A DNA stretch of 64,000 nt from Marinagarivorans cellulosilyticus (GTDB taxonomy: Bacteria > Pseudomonadota > Gammaproteobacteria > Pseudomonadales > Cellvibrionaceae), in contig NZ_AP023086.1 in assembly GCF_021655555.1 (NCBI RefSeq), positions 1,886,001-1,950,000 of the forward strand, given 5' to 3'. Under the pieces are notes generated by a model. The model searched no databases and had not been told where the DNA came from. It saw only the letters and a program-made list of their open reading frames with translations. Position 1 is the first letter of the stretch. Every line of letters starts with the position of its first letter. The position numbers and the translations under genes are program-made. Shown piece after piece: positions 25,663 through 35,314 of this stretch.

Positions 25663-26502
25663 TTGCTGAAGCGTTGGTTAAGTTATATCGTTAAAATTTT
25701 AAAGGGGGCGCCCCCCAAGCCCGTTGTGTGGTTGCCTGAATGGAGCCATTTTCTCGCGCGTGAAGTCGACTTCTACCGCGCCTTATCGGCTGATGACAAA
25801 GCTGTTTTTCATCGTCGCATTATTTTATTTTTACAGTCTACGCGGGTAGAAGCCGGCCAGTTTGTGGTGTCGGATGAAGACCGCTTATTGGTAGCCGCTA
25901 GCGCTATTATTCCTGTGTGGGCATTTCCACGCTGGCATTATTTTAATTTATCGGCTGTATTCTTATTGCCGCAAGCCTTTAACGAAAACCTTGAATTTGG
26001 CATGCCCGATTCTTGTATAACGGGCATGGTGGGCACCGGTAAGTTAGCCGGTAAGCTCGTTTTAAGCCGGCCAGACTTGTACGCAGGCTTTCGTAATGGC
26101 CGGGATAAACACAATGTTGGCATTCACGAATTTGTGCATTTAATCGATATGGCCGATGGTGAGTGTGATGGTTATCCAGAGCGCTTAAAGGCGTTTTCTT
26201 TTTCAATCCCTTGGTTTGAATTGGTGAAGCGCAAGGTCGATGAAATTATCGCCGGTGACAGTAATATTCGAGATTACGGTGCAACTAACCGTGCAGAGTT
26301 TTTTGCTGTGGCATCCGAGTACTTCTTTGAGCGGCCTAAGTTACTGCAGCGTAAACACCCGCAGCTTTACAGTGCGCTATCGCAGCTTTACCAGCAAGAT
26401 AGTGCTGCCATAGCGAATGATACTCGCACTTATAAAAATGCACCTTGCCCTTGTGGCAGCGGTAAAAAATATAAACGTTGCTGTATGTCGCAAGATAAAT
26501 AG
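25663..26502 (+). CDS. mtfA: MtfA-family zinc peptidase with C-terminal SEC-C motif
   Basis: The 279-residue protein matches the MtfA (DUF980) family: FYRALS-DDKAVFHRRI near the N-terminus, VWAFPRWHYFN, and the metal site HEFVHLID (His155, Glu156, His159) with a downstream Glu in RAEFFAVASEYFFERP. In E. coli MtfA binds the repressor Mlc and acts as an aminopeptidase. Here the last 20 residues add a SEC-C zinc motif (APCPCGSGKKYKRCC), which the E. coli protein lacks. The start codon is TTG at 25663, supported by GAGG 5 bases upstream. The next gene starts 6 bases after its stop, so the two are probably cotranscribed. Confidence 0.85.
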   Translation: MLKRWLSYIVKILKGAPPKPVVWLPEWSHFLAREVDFYRALSADDKAVFHRRIILFLQSTRVEAGQFVVSDEDRLLVAASAIIPVWAFPRWHYFNLSAVFLLPQAFNENLEFGMPDSCITGMVGTGKLAGKLVLSRPDLYAGFRNGRDKHNVGIHEFVHLIDMADGECDGYPERLKAFSFSIPWFELVKRKVDEIIAGDSNIRDYGATNRAEFFAVASEYFFERPKLLQRKHPQLYSALSQLYQQDSAAIANDTRTYKNAPCPCGSGKKYKRCCMSQDK

Positions 26503-26508
26503 CCCTAT

Positions 26509-26937
26509 ATGGCAGCTGGTGATCAGCTGCTAGTGAGTTGTGGCGTGCTAAAGAGGGCTAAAGGCGGCACTCATGTTAATATCACGCTTTTTGGTGATGT
26601 TAAGCGCATGAAAACCCGTGAAATACTATTGGCCGACGAAAAGCACGTTACGGCGCAGATTAAGACGATGAAAATCAAAGAGCTGGAGCGCCATACTAAG
26701 AAATTGTTGGCCTTACTCGGCCAAACTGATTATGACCAGGTAATGGCCGCCGCCATCAAAGCAATTCCGCAATTGGATAGCGCTGGCAATCGCTTTCAAA
26801 TCCTGCAAGAACTGATCGAGGCTCAGCTTCCTAGTGAATCAACTTCGCAGCAGCAACCGGTGCTGGAAAGAGTGACGGTGCTTATCATGGTTTTAGTCGC
26901 TAAAAAGTTCACCAAAATTTTGAAAGAACAAGATTAG
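26509..26937 (+). CDS. Hypothetical protein, probably cotranscribed with mtfA
   Basis: The 142-residue frame starts 6 bases after the mtfA stop and shows no family I recognise. The N-terminal part is basic. The middle (residues 50-115) looks like amphipathic helices (KIKELERHTKKLLALLGQTD), and a short hydrophobic stretch (VTVLIMVLVAKKF) lies near the C-terminus. No strong Shine-Dalgarno precedes the ATG, and a later ATG at about 26608 is possible. Placement suggests translational coupling to the peptidase. No function proposed. Confidence 0.5.
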   Translation: MAAGDQLLVSCGVLKRAKGGTHVNITLFGDVKRMKTREILLADEKHVTAQIKTMKIKELERHTKKLLALLGQTDYDQVMAAAIKAIPQLDSAGNRFQILQELIEAQLPSESTSQQQPVLERVTVLIMVLVAKKFTKILKEQD

Positions 26938-27271
26938 TCCTGCCTTCCTTCTCTTTGTGGGCGTCTATAAATGTGCGCTAGTTTACATGGTGTAATAGGG
27001 TGTAATCGGCACGACCTCTCTCTTCGCCTATACTGCCCCAGCCACTGATTACAGGGGCTTCAACAGTGGTTTTGGGTTGATAAGGGGAATGCGGTGGAAA
27101 ACCCTATAGATATTACAGGCGTTCAGAAAGCGCGCTTTTGGTGTATAAAACGGCAGTTAACGGCATTTAAATGGCTGTTACTTCGCCAGCGCAGGAGCGT
27201 ATACGGGCTTATTGTTGTTCTGGGGTGCTTGGCGCTATGCAGTATTGTATTGTCGAATTAAGATGCGGCTT
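26938..27271. other. Intergenic region between convergent genes, no gene seen
   Basis: About 330 bp downstream of the plus-strand mtfA pair and the minus-strand FHA gene. I see no convincing ORF, RNA or strong terminator. Confidence 0.4.
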
Positions 27272-28231
27272 TTACTCGGCGAGCGTCGGCACGGGCTTGG
27301 GGGCTTTTGCGCCGCCGCGAATATCAAATAAGTCGTGGGCTAAGCGCAGTGCGCCGGTTCGCCGTTCTACTACATGATGCAGTGCGGTAATGTCAGGCAG
27401 CACGTTTACAACTTGTTTTCGAAAGCGGAATATTTGAATATTGATATGGCTTTCTTGCATGCCCAGCATTCTGACTAATAGCTCTTTTTTTATCCAGCCT
27501 TGCTCGCTTTCGATCACGCCTTTTTCTTTATCTTCTAAGCGTTGTCTGGCTAACAGGAGCAAAAGGTAATGGTGGCAGCGCTCGCCAAGGTCAAAATCTT
27601 TGGTGCGGCTTTTTAGTGTGAGTGATACATGCTCTTCGTTTTGGCTAACGTAAAAAAGAAACGAAAGATCGTTTAACTGAGTAGGCTGCGCGGAGCAAGT
27701 AACATTGCGAGTGCTTAAGGTGGGGCGGGCATCAATATAGCGCCACTGATGATTGCCAGAGCCCACGATATCGCCGGTGTTTAGTACTTGATGCGTGCCG
27801 TCTAGCTCTAGCACCCACTGTTCGCTTGATTTAAAAATAACAAAATCAGGTTCGTTTTCTGAGGGAAGTGCACAGATGTCAACCAGCTCGATACGCGGCA
27901 GGTGAGCCATCATAGGGGCCAAAAAGCAGCGCGGCTCGGTGAGGTCGTTAACCTGCCAAATATCGGCGTCGGCACTGCCAAAGCGAATTTCATCGCCAAT
28001 ACTTAGCGGTATATATTCCCCTGCGGTAATACGTTTGGGGCCAATGAAGGTACCGTTACTACTGGTATCTTTAATTTTCCATTGCTCGCCTTCCCACATA
28101 ATAGTGGCGTGGGTGCGAGAGACGTCAGGGCTAAGAATTTGAGTGGTACTGGTATCGGGCTGGCGGCCAAAAATATGGTGTGCCTGCAGTGATATTTTTT
28201 GTTGGTTTTTTAAATTGATGAGACTAGCCAT
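27272..28231 (-). CDS. FHA-domain protein with C-terminal winged-helix-like region
   Basis: The 319-residue protein has an N-terminal FHA domain. HHIFGRQPDT, the phosphothreonine-binding SPDVSRTHATI and DTSSNGTFIG (about 18-64) carry the canonical Gly-Arg, Ser-x-x-His and Asn-Gly residues. A second beta-rich segment (about 100-200) is unassigned. The C-terminal part (about 240-300), GWIKKELLVRMLGMQESHINIQIFRFRKQV, resembles an OmpR-like winged helix. FHA domains bind phosphothreonine, and the Ser/Thr kinase gene lies 3' to 2 genes upstream on the same strand, so the two are likely partners. The C-terminal assignment is tentative. The ATG has no strong Shine-Dalgarno. Confidence 0.8.
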   Translation of the reverse strand: MASLINLKNQQKISLQAHHIFGRQPDTSTTQILSPDVSRTHATIMWEGEQWKIKDTSSNGTFIGPKRITAGEYIPLSIGDEIRFGSADADIWQVNDLTEPRCFLAPMMAHLPRIELVDICALPSENEPDFVIFKSSEQWVLELDGTHQVLNTGDIVGSGNHQWRYIDARPTLSTRNVTCSAQPTQLNDLSFLFYVSQNEEHVSLTLKSRTKDFDLGERCHHYLLLLLARQRLEDKEKGVIESEQGWIKKELLVRMLGMQESHINIQIFRFRKQVVNVLPDITALHHVVERRTGALRLAHDLFDIRGGAKAPKPVPTLAE

Positions 28232-28401
28232 GATTTTTCGCTATTGTTTTGGTTAATGCCCACCATGGCAATAGTAAATGGGGCGCTTCCCTCAACGGTT
28301 CGCTGTGCGTCGAAAGCAAAGCGAAGGACGATAATACAATATTGGCAGGCTATGCGTAACGCGCGCCTTCAAAGGGGGCGTGCACCTAGCGTGTAAAATG
28401 T

Positions 28402-28461
28402 GCTTTACGCTTTAGCGAATGGCCCGCAATTGTGTCGCAGGTATTCGCTAAAGCGCAAAGC
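28402..28461 (-). terminator. Long stem hairpin downstream of the amine oxidase gene
   Basis: Arms of 19 bases (28402-28420 and 28443-28461, one mismatch) with a 22-base loop lie about 60 bases past the amine oxidase stop. The stem can be lengthened with ATGTG/CACAT across a two-base bulge. There is no T-tract, so it may be a structured or REP-like element rather than a simple terminator. Confidence 0.6.
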
Positions 28462-28520
28462 AACACATAATGTGCCGCATATTACTGGCAGTCTTATAGT
28501 TTTGGTTGCGGTGCTGCCCG

Positions 28521-30296
28521 TTAGCTTAGCATGGGTAGTGATTTTTGCTTGGCAAATTCTAAAAGTGTGCGCCGCAACTGCGGCTTGCGTAACGCTTGTG
28601 CCACACGCAGCTGCTGAATTTTACCTAAATTTTCTGATTGCGGCGCGTTTAACCGAGCAAGTATTGCCGATGCGGCGCGCGCGCCTGTTTCCGCGGCGCC
28701 TTCCATAAAGCCTTGAAAGGCTTCTGATGTGTGTTCGCCGCAAAACTGTAGGCTGCCGTCATTATCTTCGTATGGCATATTGGCAGCGAGATCAACATCG
28801 CCAGCTTTTATCGCCATGTAACTACCTAGCGACCATTTATGAATCGGCCATAGCATGCGTGCAGAATTACCCAAATAGCCTTCTTTAACACCAGGGTACA
28901 CGGCATCTAGCGGCGTTAATAAGCTATGCCATTGTTCTTCTGCGGTGCCTTCGCCAACGCTAAAGCCGGCATTGCCGCCGACAAAGTTTGTCCACAAACC
29001 CTGCGTACCTTCTTGCCCACGCGAGGTGTCCCACAGGTTGTGAATATCGCGCTCAAGTGTTGTTTTTTGATCAATAACCAGTGAACCATCGTGGCCTTTA
29101 GAGCGCCAAGGCTTACGCGATTTAAACTGCCCCATCAGTTTGGCGTTGGTGCCGTAAGTAATGGTGTTAATAATATCGATATTGCTTTGGCGTAAAGTGC
29201 CGGCTGCAATTTTTACTTTGCGCAGTGTCGAAAAGGGCAATGCTAATACAATGTGCGGCGCTTTTACTTTAAGCGTATTGCCGTGGGCTGTTTTGAAGGA
29301 CGCAATATAGTGGTCGTCTTTTCGCGCCAGCGCCACCAGCTCGTGTTCGGTGTGTATGCTTTCACCCAAGCGTTTGGTCATTTCTCGAGCGGGGCCTTCA
29401 TTGCCATCGTGAAAGCGCATAATTTCGTCGGAGTCGCCAAAGGGTTTGAATTCTTGCTTGTCGCCTTTGCCCTCAATGTAAGAAACACATGCGCCATTAC
29501 GCCCGCATGGGTAAAGGTCCAGCAAGTTAAAGACCGAAAGCTGTTCCATCTCTAAACCGAATTCACCTACAAAGGCAAAGTGAAGCACCTTCATTAGGGT
29601 ATCGCTGGCGCCGTTATTTTGTAAAAATTGGATAAGTGTTGTTTGGCTATCTATTTCTTTTCTGCGTGTATTCACATCGCAATCGGAACCGTTGTTTTCA
29701 AGTTCGGCTAGCTCTAGGTTTATTTTGCGTATGGCTTGGTCAATAGGTTTGAATGCTTCAATAATTTGCTTTTGGGTTAAAAACTTGCCGCCGATATTAT
29801 ATTGGTAGCCGTAGGCAATATTTTTAGGCAGTGAGTTGGGCAGGTTGTCTAGTTGAAGGTCAAACTCTTTTGCAAAGTGCTGCATAACTACATGATCGGT
29901 GTCTATTAGCTCGCCGCCAAGTTCGGCAACTTGATCGCCTTCAAAGTAGCCTTTTTCTGTCGAAAATGTTCTACCGCCGGTGCGCTTAGAGGCTTCATAC
30001 AGCGCGACGTTAACGCCAGACTCTTTTAAACGATAGCTACAGTGCACACCAGCAAGGCCGGCTCCAACAACAATAACTTCTAACTCGCTACTTGGGTTAT
30101 AGCTGGATCGCTCTGCTGATAATGTCGGTGTGGCGGCATTACAACCGGCGAGTGTTGCGGCGCTGGCAATCGCCGATAAACGCAATAGTTCACGGCGGCG
30201 GGCATATATTGGATCTAGCTTAGCGCTAAGGGCTTGGTCGCGTTGGTGGTGATGTAGCATTTGCTTTAGCTGAGAAAAAAAAGGGCTGCGTGCCAT
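28521..30296 (-). CDS. Flavin-containing amine oxidoreductase with Tat-like lipoprotein signal
   Basis: The 591-residue protein has an N-terminal RRRELLRLSAIASAATLAGC: a twin-arginine-like run followed by a hydrophobic stretch and a lipobox Cys, so export as a folded flavoprotein lipoprotein is plausible. The dinucleotide motif VIVVGAGLAGVHCSYRL and RTGGRTFS follow (about 75-110). The C-terminal FAD motif is FCGEHTSEAFQGFMEGAAETG. This is the monoamine-oxidase-like family, oxidising amines to imines with H2O2 release. The substrate is unknown. It lies 57 bases after the kinase gene. The start at 30296 has AGGA 7 bases upstream. Confidence 0.85.
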   Translation of the reverse strand: MARSPFFSQLKQMLHHHQRDQALSAKLDPIYARRRELLRLSAIASAATLAGCNAATPTLSAERSSYNPSSELEVIVVGAGLAGVHCSYRLKESGVNVALYEASKRTGGRTFSTEKGYFEGDQVAELGGELIDTDHVVMQHFAKEFDLQLDNLPNSLPKNIAYGYQYNIGGKFLTQKQIIEAFKPIDQAIRKINLELAELENNGSDCDVNTRRKEIDSQTTLIQFLQNNGASDTLMKVLHFAFVGEFGLEMEQLSVFNLLDLYPCGRNGACVSYIEGKGDKQEFKPFGDSDEIMRFHDGNEGPAREMTKRLGESIHTEHELVALARKDDHYIASFKTAHGNTLKVKAPHIVLALPFSTLRKVKIAAGTLRQSNIDIINTITYGTNAKLMGQFKSRKPWRSKGHDGSLVIDQKTTLERDIHNLWDTSRGQEGTQGLWTNFVGGNAGFSVGEGTAEEQWHSLLTPLDAVYPGVKEGYLGNSARMLWPIHKWSLGSYMAIKAGDVDLAANMPYEDNDGSLQFCGEHTSEAFQGFMEGAAETGARAASAILARLNAPQSENLGKIQQLRVAQALRKPQLRRTLLEFAKQKSLPMLS

Positions 30297-30353
30297 GGGT
30301 TTTCCTATTGTGTTAATTGCAGGTGCGCAGTGATAGCCCGCACAGTTTTTGTT

Positions 30354-32084
30354 TTAATCGAACTTTATGCCGGTCAGGGCGTTTTCTAACTGGCTGCGCT
30401 GGTGCGATGCCAAAGCCAGTGAAGCGGTATCGGCAAGCGACGCCGCTAAAGAGAATTCATCTTCCGTCCATTTGCGCATGGTGCCGATATGCTCGTGGCA
30501 TAAAACCCCGTACATTCGACCGCCAACCCAAATTGGCGCATCTAACATGCTAGATATGCCTAACGATGAGCAGTAATCCAATAGTTCACGCGTTGAGCTA
30601 TGGAAAAAAACATCGTCGGCGGCAATGGCAAGTTCGGCGTTAAGGGCTTCGAAATACGAGGGGTAATGCTGGGCTTCTAAAATGCCACCACTGGAATGAG
30701 TGTTGTATTGGCGTTCGAATAAATCTAAGCAACGAATACTTTGCCTATCTTCGGCGAGTGTCCAAATACTTACGCGAGCAGAGTCTAATATCTCGGCGGC
30801 CGAACATGTGATGTCGCGCAGTGAATCGGTCAGTTGGCCCCCGCGGTTTTTACGTAAGCGCAAGACCAAGGCGTTCATCGCATCGCGGCGGCGACTTTGT
30901 AGCGACTGTTGCTGGCGTAGGCGTGCAAGGTCGGCCTGTACGCTGGCAAGATTGCTCCAGTCTTCTGGGCGTGAGTATTGCCCACTGGTATTGTTGCCCG
31001 AACTTGTGTGGCTTTGTGATCGGTGAGAATGCGCTGTGTGTGCGCTACTCGATGAGGGCGCAGTTTGTTGTGAGCATTGCGAAGCTTGCGAGCGCGATGC
31101 CGATGGCTGCGGTTCGTAATGGGGTGTTGATGAGTGGCTATATTGTGATGGCGGCGTGCCTGATACAACCGTTGGGTTATTCGCTTCTGTATTTGGCGGC
31201 GCAGTTAAATCATTAACGTCAATACTCGATAGTAAATCGGCAATGTTAGCGGCATTGCCCAGTCGAGTTTGCGGGTTTTTTTCTAGGACTTGGCTGAGTA
31301 AATCGCCTAGCGGGTGGGCTTGCAACCATGCGGGCATGGGAACGGGTTGATCGGACATTTGTTCAAAGAACAATTTAGCAATAGTTTCTCCTGCCATTAC
31401 ACGCCGCCCTTGCAAGCACTCTAAAAAAATTAAACCCCAAGAGTATAAATCGGAGGCCGGCGTTAGTGCTTTGCCGTGCAAGTGTTCTGGCGAGGTATAG
31501 GCATAGGTGCCCACAAAGCTCTTGGTGGCCGTAATGCGGCTAAGGTCGTTTGCCGCCTCGCCGAATAATGTGGATATACCAAAGTCCAAAAGCTTCACAT
31601 GAAAGCCGCGGCGGGTTTGCGAAATCATGATATTGTCGGGCTTTAAATCGCGGTGTAAAACGCCGTGGTCATGTGCGCAGGCCAAAGCATCCAAGACTTG
31701 CAGCATTAAATCTTTGGCTTGGGCGGGACTAAGTTGACCATTTTCGCAGGGTAACTTGTGTAGCGTATGGCCTGGGACAAATTCAAAGACGGTGAACATG
31801 CCTTCGTCTTGTTCGTGCCCCGAGTCTATTAAACGTACAATATTGGGGTGGCTAAACTTTGCGCATAGTCGCATTTCACGGCGGAAGCGTTCGACAATGC
31901 TTTGGTTATCGGCTTCGTTGCCAGGTTTCATCACTTTAATCGCGACATCTTGGCCGGTACTCAGCTGAGTGGCCTTATAGACAGAGCCAAACCCACCTTG
32001 CCCCAATAATGAATTTATTTTGTACTTTGCGGCAAATTCGTGTGATGAAAAAAGCGAATCTGAAAAAGAATAATTACCAGCCAC
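30354..32084 (-). CDS. Ser/Thr protein kinase with C-terminal GAF domain
   Basis: The 576-residue protein has a Hanks-type kinase domain (about 15-275): LLGQGGFGSVYKA, the lysine in VAIKVMKP, catalytic loop LHRDLKPDNIM, LDFGIST and SPEHL in the activation and APE regions, and SDLYSWGLIFLECL. A low-complexity Ser/Gln/His linker (about 300-370) follows, then a GAF domain (about 410-570) with the region VSIWTLAEDRQSIRCLDLF and MYGVLCHEHIG. No transmembrane segment is seen, so it is probably cytosolic and ligand-regulated by GAF. The start is GTG at 32084 with AGGAG 5 bases upstream. It is the first gene of the kinase-oxidase-FHA cluster. Confidence 0.9.
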   Translation of the reverse strand: MAGNYSFSDSLFSSHEFAAKYKINSLLGQGGFGSVYKATQLSTGQDVAIKVMKPGNEADNQSIVERFRREMRLCAKFSHPNIVRLIDSGHEQDEGMFTVFEFVPGHTLHKLPCENGQLSPAQAKDLMLQVLDALACAHDHGVLHRDLKPDNIMISQTRRGFHVKLLDFGISTLFGEAANDLSRITATKSFVGTYAYTSPEHLHGKALTPASDLYSWGLIFLECLQGRRVMAGETIAKLFFEQMSDQPVPMPAWLQAHPLGDLLSQVLEKNPQTRLGNAANIADLLSSIDVNDLTAPPNTEANNPTVVSGTPPSQYSHSSTPHYEPQPSASRSQASQCSQQTAPSSSSAHTAHSHRSQSHTSSGNNTSGQYSRPEDWSNLASVQADLARLRQQQSLQSRRRDAMNALVLRLRKNRGGQLTDSLRDITCSAAEILDSARVSIWTLAEDRQSIRCLDLFERQYNTHSSGGILEAQHYPSYFEALNAELAIAADDVFFHSSTRELLDYCSSLGISSMLDAPIWVGGRMYGVLCHEHIGTMRKWTEDEFSLAASLADTASLALASHQRSQLENALTGIKFD

Positions 32085-32737
32085 GAGAGCTCCTATTAAG
32101 GCTATACCGTTTAGCCACGAACCCGCTTATAAAGTCGACGCCTTGTACGAAAACTCTGCTGTACGCGTGCAAAGTTTATCTATCATCCTTGTGTTGTGTA
32201 GAGCACATATGCTCGCCGCGAGAGTGATATGTTAATTCCTTTAAAACCAAGAGGTCGCTATCAAACAGGTCATTTATTGTGATTGTAAATCTGTTAGCTG
32301 GCCATCATAGAATGGTAGCGCCGATATTTGTTAGGGCATTTCAAACGCACGTTTAATTTAATGCGCTAAATGAATGCGAAAAATGCGTTAACAAAAAGTT
32401 TGGCCGGTACTATAACCAGTGTCATAAATGGCATCAATAAGGTAGGCGTAAGTTTAAGCCTTGTAGCTCGCAAATTTAATGCTCACGTGTGGAGGCGTTA
32501 AATTTGTTTGACGTCAATATCCTTATTGAGGGGCTCAATGCAACTGATAAAACATGCTTGTTTAAAAATTATTCAGTTGATAAGAGATCCTTGCTGAGTA
32601 AACATTCTACGGTGTCTTTGCTGTAATTCCATTACACATCATTACACCTAATAATGCCGCCTAATGCATTCGTTATATTTTGGCTGCGTCACCAATGTGG
32701 TGCGCAAGACCAGTTGTTGCATTAATCCTCTTATTTA
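32085..32737. other. 650-bp intergenic region between kinase gene and polB
   Basis: No supported gene. It contains a perfect 9-bp inverted repeat, CAAATTTAA (32471-32479) and TTAAATTTG (32498-32506), with an 18-base spacer. The polB stop lies at one end and the kinase promoter at the other. Confidence 0.5.
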
Positions 32738-35164
32738 TTAATCTTTGAATAGAGGAAGTTGTGCAGCGGTAATGTGGTCAAAGTTTAAGCCGATAAATTG
32801 TAAGACGCTGTCGGCAACAGGTTTAAGCTGGCGCTCTACATATTCGTTGTACGCAATGGTGCCTTGTAAGTTAAGTTCTGCTGCCTCTTCATCTACCGGT
32901 TCTGGGCCTGTAGTGGTCAATATATAGCTGATCCAATCGCCCCGCCTTTTGTGTATGCCTTGGCCCTGCAAGCGCTTAGCGGCTTGTACGTGCGGTGGAA
33001 TGTTTTTGTGGTAATCGTCAATGTTGCGACGAAGGCGCTTGCGATATATGAGATCGCGGTTGCATTTACCCGCGAGCACAGCTTGGGTTGTTTCCTGAAT
33101 AAACCCTTCTACGCGGGTATCTTCAAAAACCAGTTGGTAAAGCTTTTCTTGAAACTTTTTGGCCAGCGGTGTCCAGTCTGTTCTTACGCTTTCCAACCCC
33201 TTAAAGACCAATTGTTCTTCATCATTTTTACGAATAATACCTGCATAGCGCTTTTTGCTGCCAAGTGTAGAATTACGAATAGTCGGCATTAAAAATTTTA
33301 AATAATGTGTTTCAAATTCAACTTCAAGTGCACAGCTTATTTCGTAATCATTACGTAGCTTTTGCTGCCAGTTCTTATTTAGGTGGTCAGCAAGATTATG
33401 GCCGATACTTAAGGATTCATCCTCACTTTTTTGGTTGCCGATCCAAACAAAAACAGAGTCTGTGTCGCCATAAATAACTTGATGGCCTAGCGATTCTATC
33501 CAATCTTTTGTTTGCTGAATAATTTGGTGGCCACGTAAAGTGATTGAGCTGCAAACCCTTGGGTCGAAAAAGCGGCAGCCAGTAGAGCCCAGCACGCCAT
33601 AAAACGAATTCATTATAATTTTAATGGCTTGCGATAGCGGCTGATTTTTGTGCTTTTTGGCTTCGTCCCGCGCTTGCCATAAATCTTCAATAATCTTGGG
33701 GAGTAAATGTTCTGTTTTAGAAAAAATGGCTTTATTAAAGCCAGGGATTAACTCGTCTTGGGCCGGGTCGGTATGCTGGGCGTACCAGTAACTGTAAGGG
33801 TCGATGCAAAAGGTGCGAATAATACTAGGATATAGGCTTTTAAAATCTAATACCAAAATGTTTTGGTATATACCCGGCTTAGAGTTAAGCACATAACCGC
33901 CTGGGCTAATAATGCTCGATTGAAGCTCGCCTAAGTTAGGCGCAATATAGCCCTTACGATGAAGCTGAGGTAAATAAGCAAATTCAAACGAGGCAACCGA
34001 GCCTCCCATTCTGTCCATGGCTAGCCCTGTAAGCTGGCTGCGGGCAATTGAAAATTCCAATAATTTTGTTTCACCAAAGATAGACCATACCAATTTGCAG
34101 TCGTGCAAATTGTAAGCACTTAACGCTTTGGGGTTATTGATATATAGGTGGGTAATTTCATCACCACGATGCTGGGCTTGAATTAACTTATTGTCATTAA
34201 CCACAATTTTGGCAACGTCATTAAGCTTAAAACTTGGGAAGTTATAGGTTGCTGATTTTAAAACATCAATACCATCGAGCGCGACCCGACCAGGAAGGCT
34301 AAGGTAAAAGCGGCGATTATCTTTATCCTCTCGCCATTTTAAGGGAGTTTTTCCGCGCGTTATAGCGAGCGGTATCTTGTGTTTTTGACATAAGTTATCG
34401 AGTACTTTTAAATCGAACTGAATAACATTCCACCCCATCAAAATATCGGGGTCATACTCTTGTAACCATTGGAAAAAACGCTGTAGGCATTCCTTTTGTG
34501 TCGTGCAGTTAATCACCGTGGCAGTTTGCGAGGGGGCTGCTTCCATCAATTCGCGCTGCGTTTGTATCGACCATTGTTCATTGTGCACAATAAAGATAAA
34601 ACTAACTTCTGGATTGTATGCCGCTATCGAGTACAGCGTATTGGCATCCATTGTGGTTTCTATATCAATGGAAATGCTGCGTAGCTGCGGCCGATAACGG
34701 CTAGGGCTTAAGCGAGGGTTTTTAACGAGCGCATGGCCTTTTCTTGCAATTGTCTGGCCAGAAATACTCAGCCCGCCGGTTATAAAGCGTTCCATTAAAT
34801 ACCGTTCTGGCGGCCGAATATCGGCTTCCCATACTGCAATGTTACTTTGATTCAAGCGGGCTTCGGCGTCGCGGGCTGTGTGATAGCTTAAAAAGTACAG
34901 CGGACAGGTCAGTTCATTGCGGTAGTTTTTAAAAAGCTTTGTGCCAATGCGGTATTGGCGTGGATTAAGTTGCAGGGCGATTGCAGGAAGATCTTCTTGC
35001 CGTACAAAAATCACGGCTTCTTGATGCTCTATTTCTATGCAAATTGGGCCGTTATCACTCGAACACCAAAATTCGAGCGTAATGCCGTTAGCGGTTTCAT
35101 GCCATTGCTTGGTTAGGAGAAAAGCGTCGATCAAGGGTTTGTGCTCTGGTTGAGGTGGCCGCAT
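32738..35164 (-). CDS. polB: DNA polymerase II (family B)
   Basis: The 808-residue protein has an N-terminal B-family region, 3'-5' exonuclease motifs (SIDIETT for Exo I; GWNVIQFDLKVL for Exo II) and polymerase motifs in order: DFKSLYPSIIRTF (A), KIIMNSFYGVLGSTGCRFF (B) and YGDTDSVFV (C). The length fits E. coli Pol II (783). It is a proofreading polymerase with a role in replication restart and lesion tolerance. It is usually SOS-induced in enterobacteria; I did not find a clear LexA box here. The ATG at 35164 has GGTGG-like pairing upstream. It is divergent from cpdB. Confidence 0.95.
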   Translation of the reverse strand: MRPPQPEHKPLIDAFLLTKQWHETANGITLEFWCSSDNGPICIEIEHQEAVIFVRQEDLPAIALQLNPRQYRIGTKLFKNYRNELTCPLYFLSYHTARDAEARLNQSNIAVWEADIRPPERYLMERFITGGLSISGQTIARKGHALVKNPRLSPSRYRPQLRSISIDIETTMDANTLYSIAAYNPEVSFIFIVHNEQWSIQTQRELMEAAPSQTATVINCTTQKECLQRFFQWLQEYDPDILMGWNVIQFDLKVLDNLCQKHKIPLAITRGKTPLKWREDKDNRRFYLSLPGRVALDGIDVLKSATYNFPSFKLNDVAKIVVNDNKLIQAQHRGDEITHLYINNPKALSAYNLHDCKLVWSIFGETKLLEFSIARSQLTGLAMDRMGGSVASFEFAYLPQLHRKGYIAPNLGELQSSIISPGGYVLNSKPGIYQNILVLDFKSLYPSIIRTFCIDPYSYWYAQHTDPAQDELIPGFNKAIFSKTEHLLPKIIEDLWQARDEAKKHKNQPLSQAIKIIMNSFYGVLGSTGCRFFDPRVCSSITLRGHQIIQQTKDWIESLGHQVIYGDTDSVFVWIGNQKSEDESLSIGHNLADHLNKNWQQKLRNDYEISCALEVEFETHYLKFLMPTIRNSTLGSKKRYAGIIRKNDEEQLVFKGLESVRTDWTPLAKKFQEKLYQLVFEDTRVEGFIQETTQAVLAGKCNRDLIYRKRLRRNIDDYHKNIPPHVQAAKRLQGQGIHKRRGDWISYILTTTGPEPVDEEAAELNLQGTIAYNEYVERQLKPVADSVLQFIGLNFDHITAAQLPLFKD

Positions 35165-35314
35165 GTTACCACCAGATCGAACCGGTTATTAGCTACCCGG
35201 CGCTATCAATAGTCTTTTGCAATAAAAAGTACCTTAAACAGCCATAGTTTTGTCACAGTTTGGCGATAGCTTCTAGCCGTTTTTCTCTACTACCGTTATT
35301 GAAAAGGAATATCT

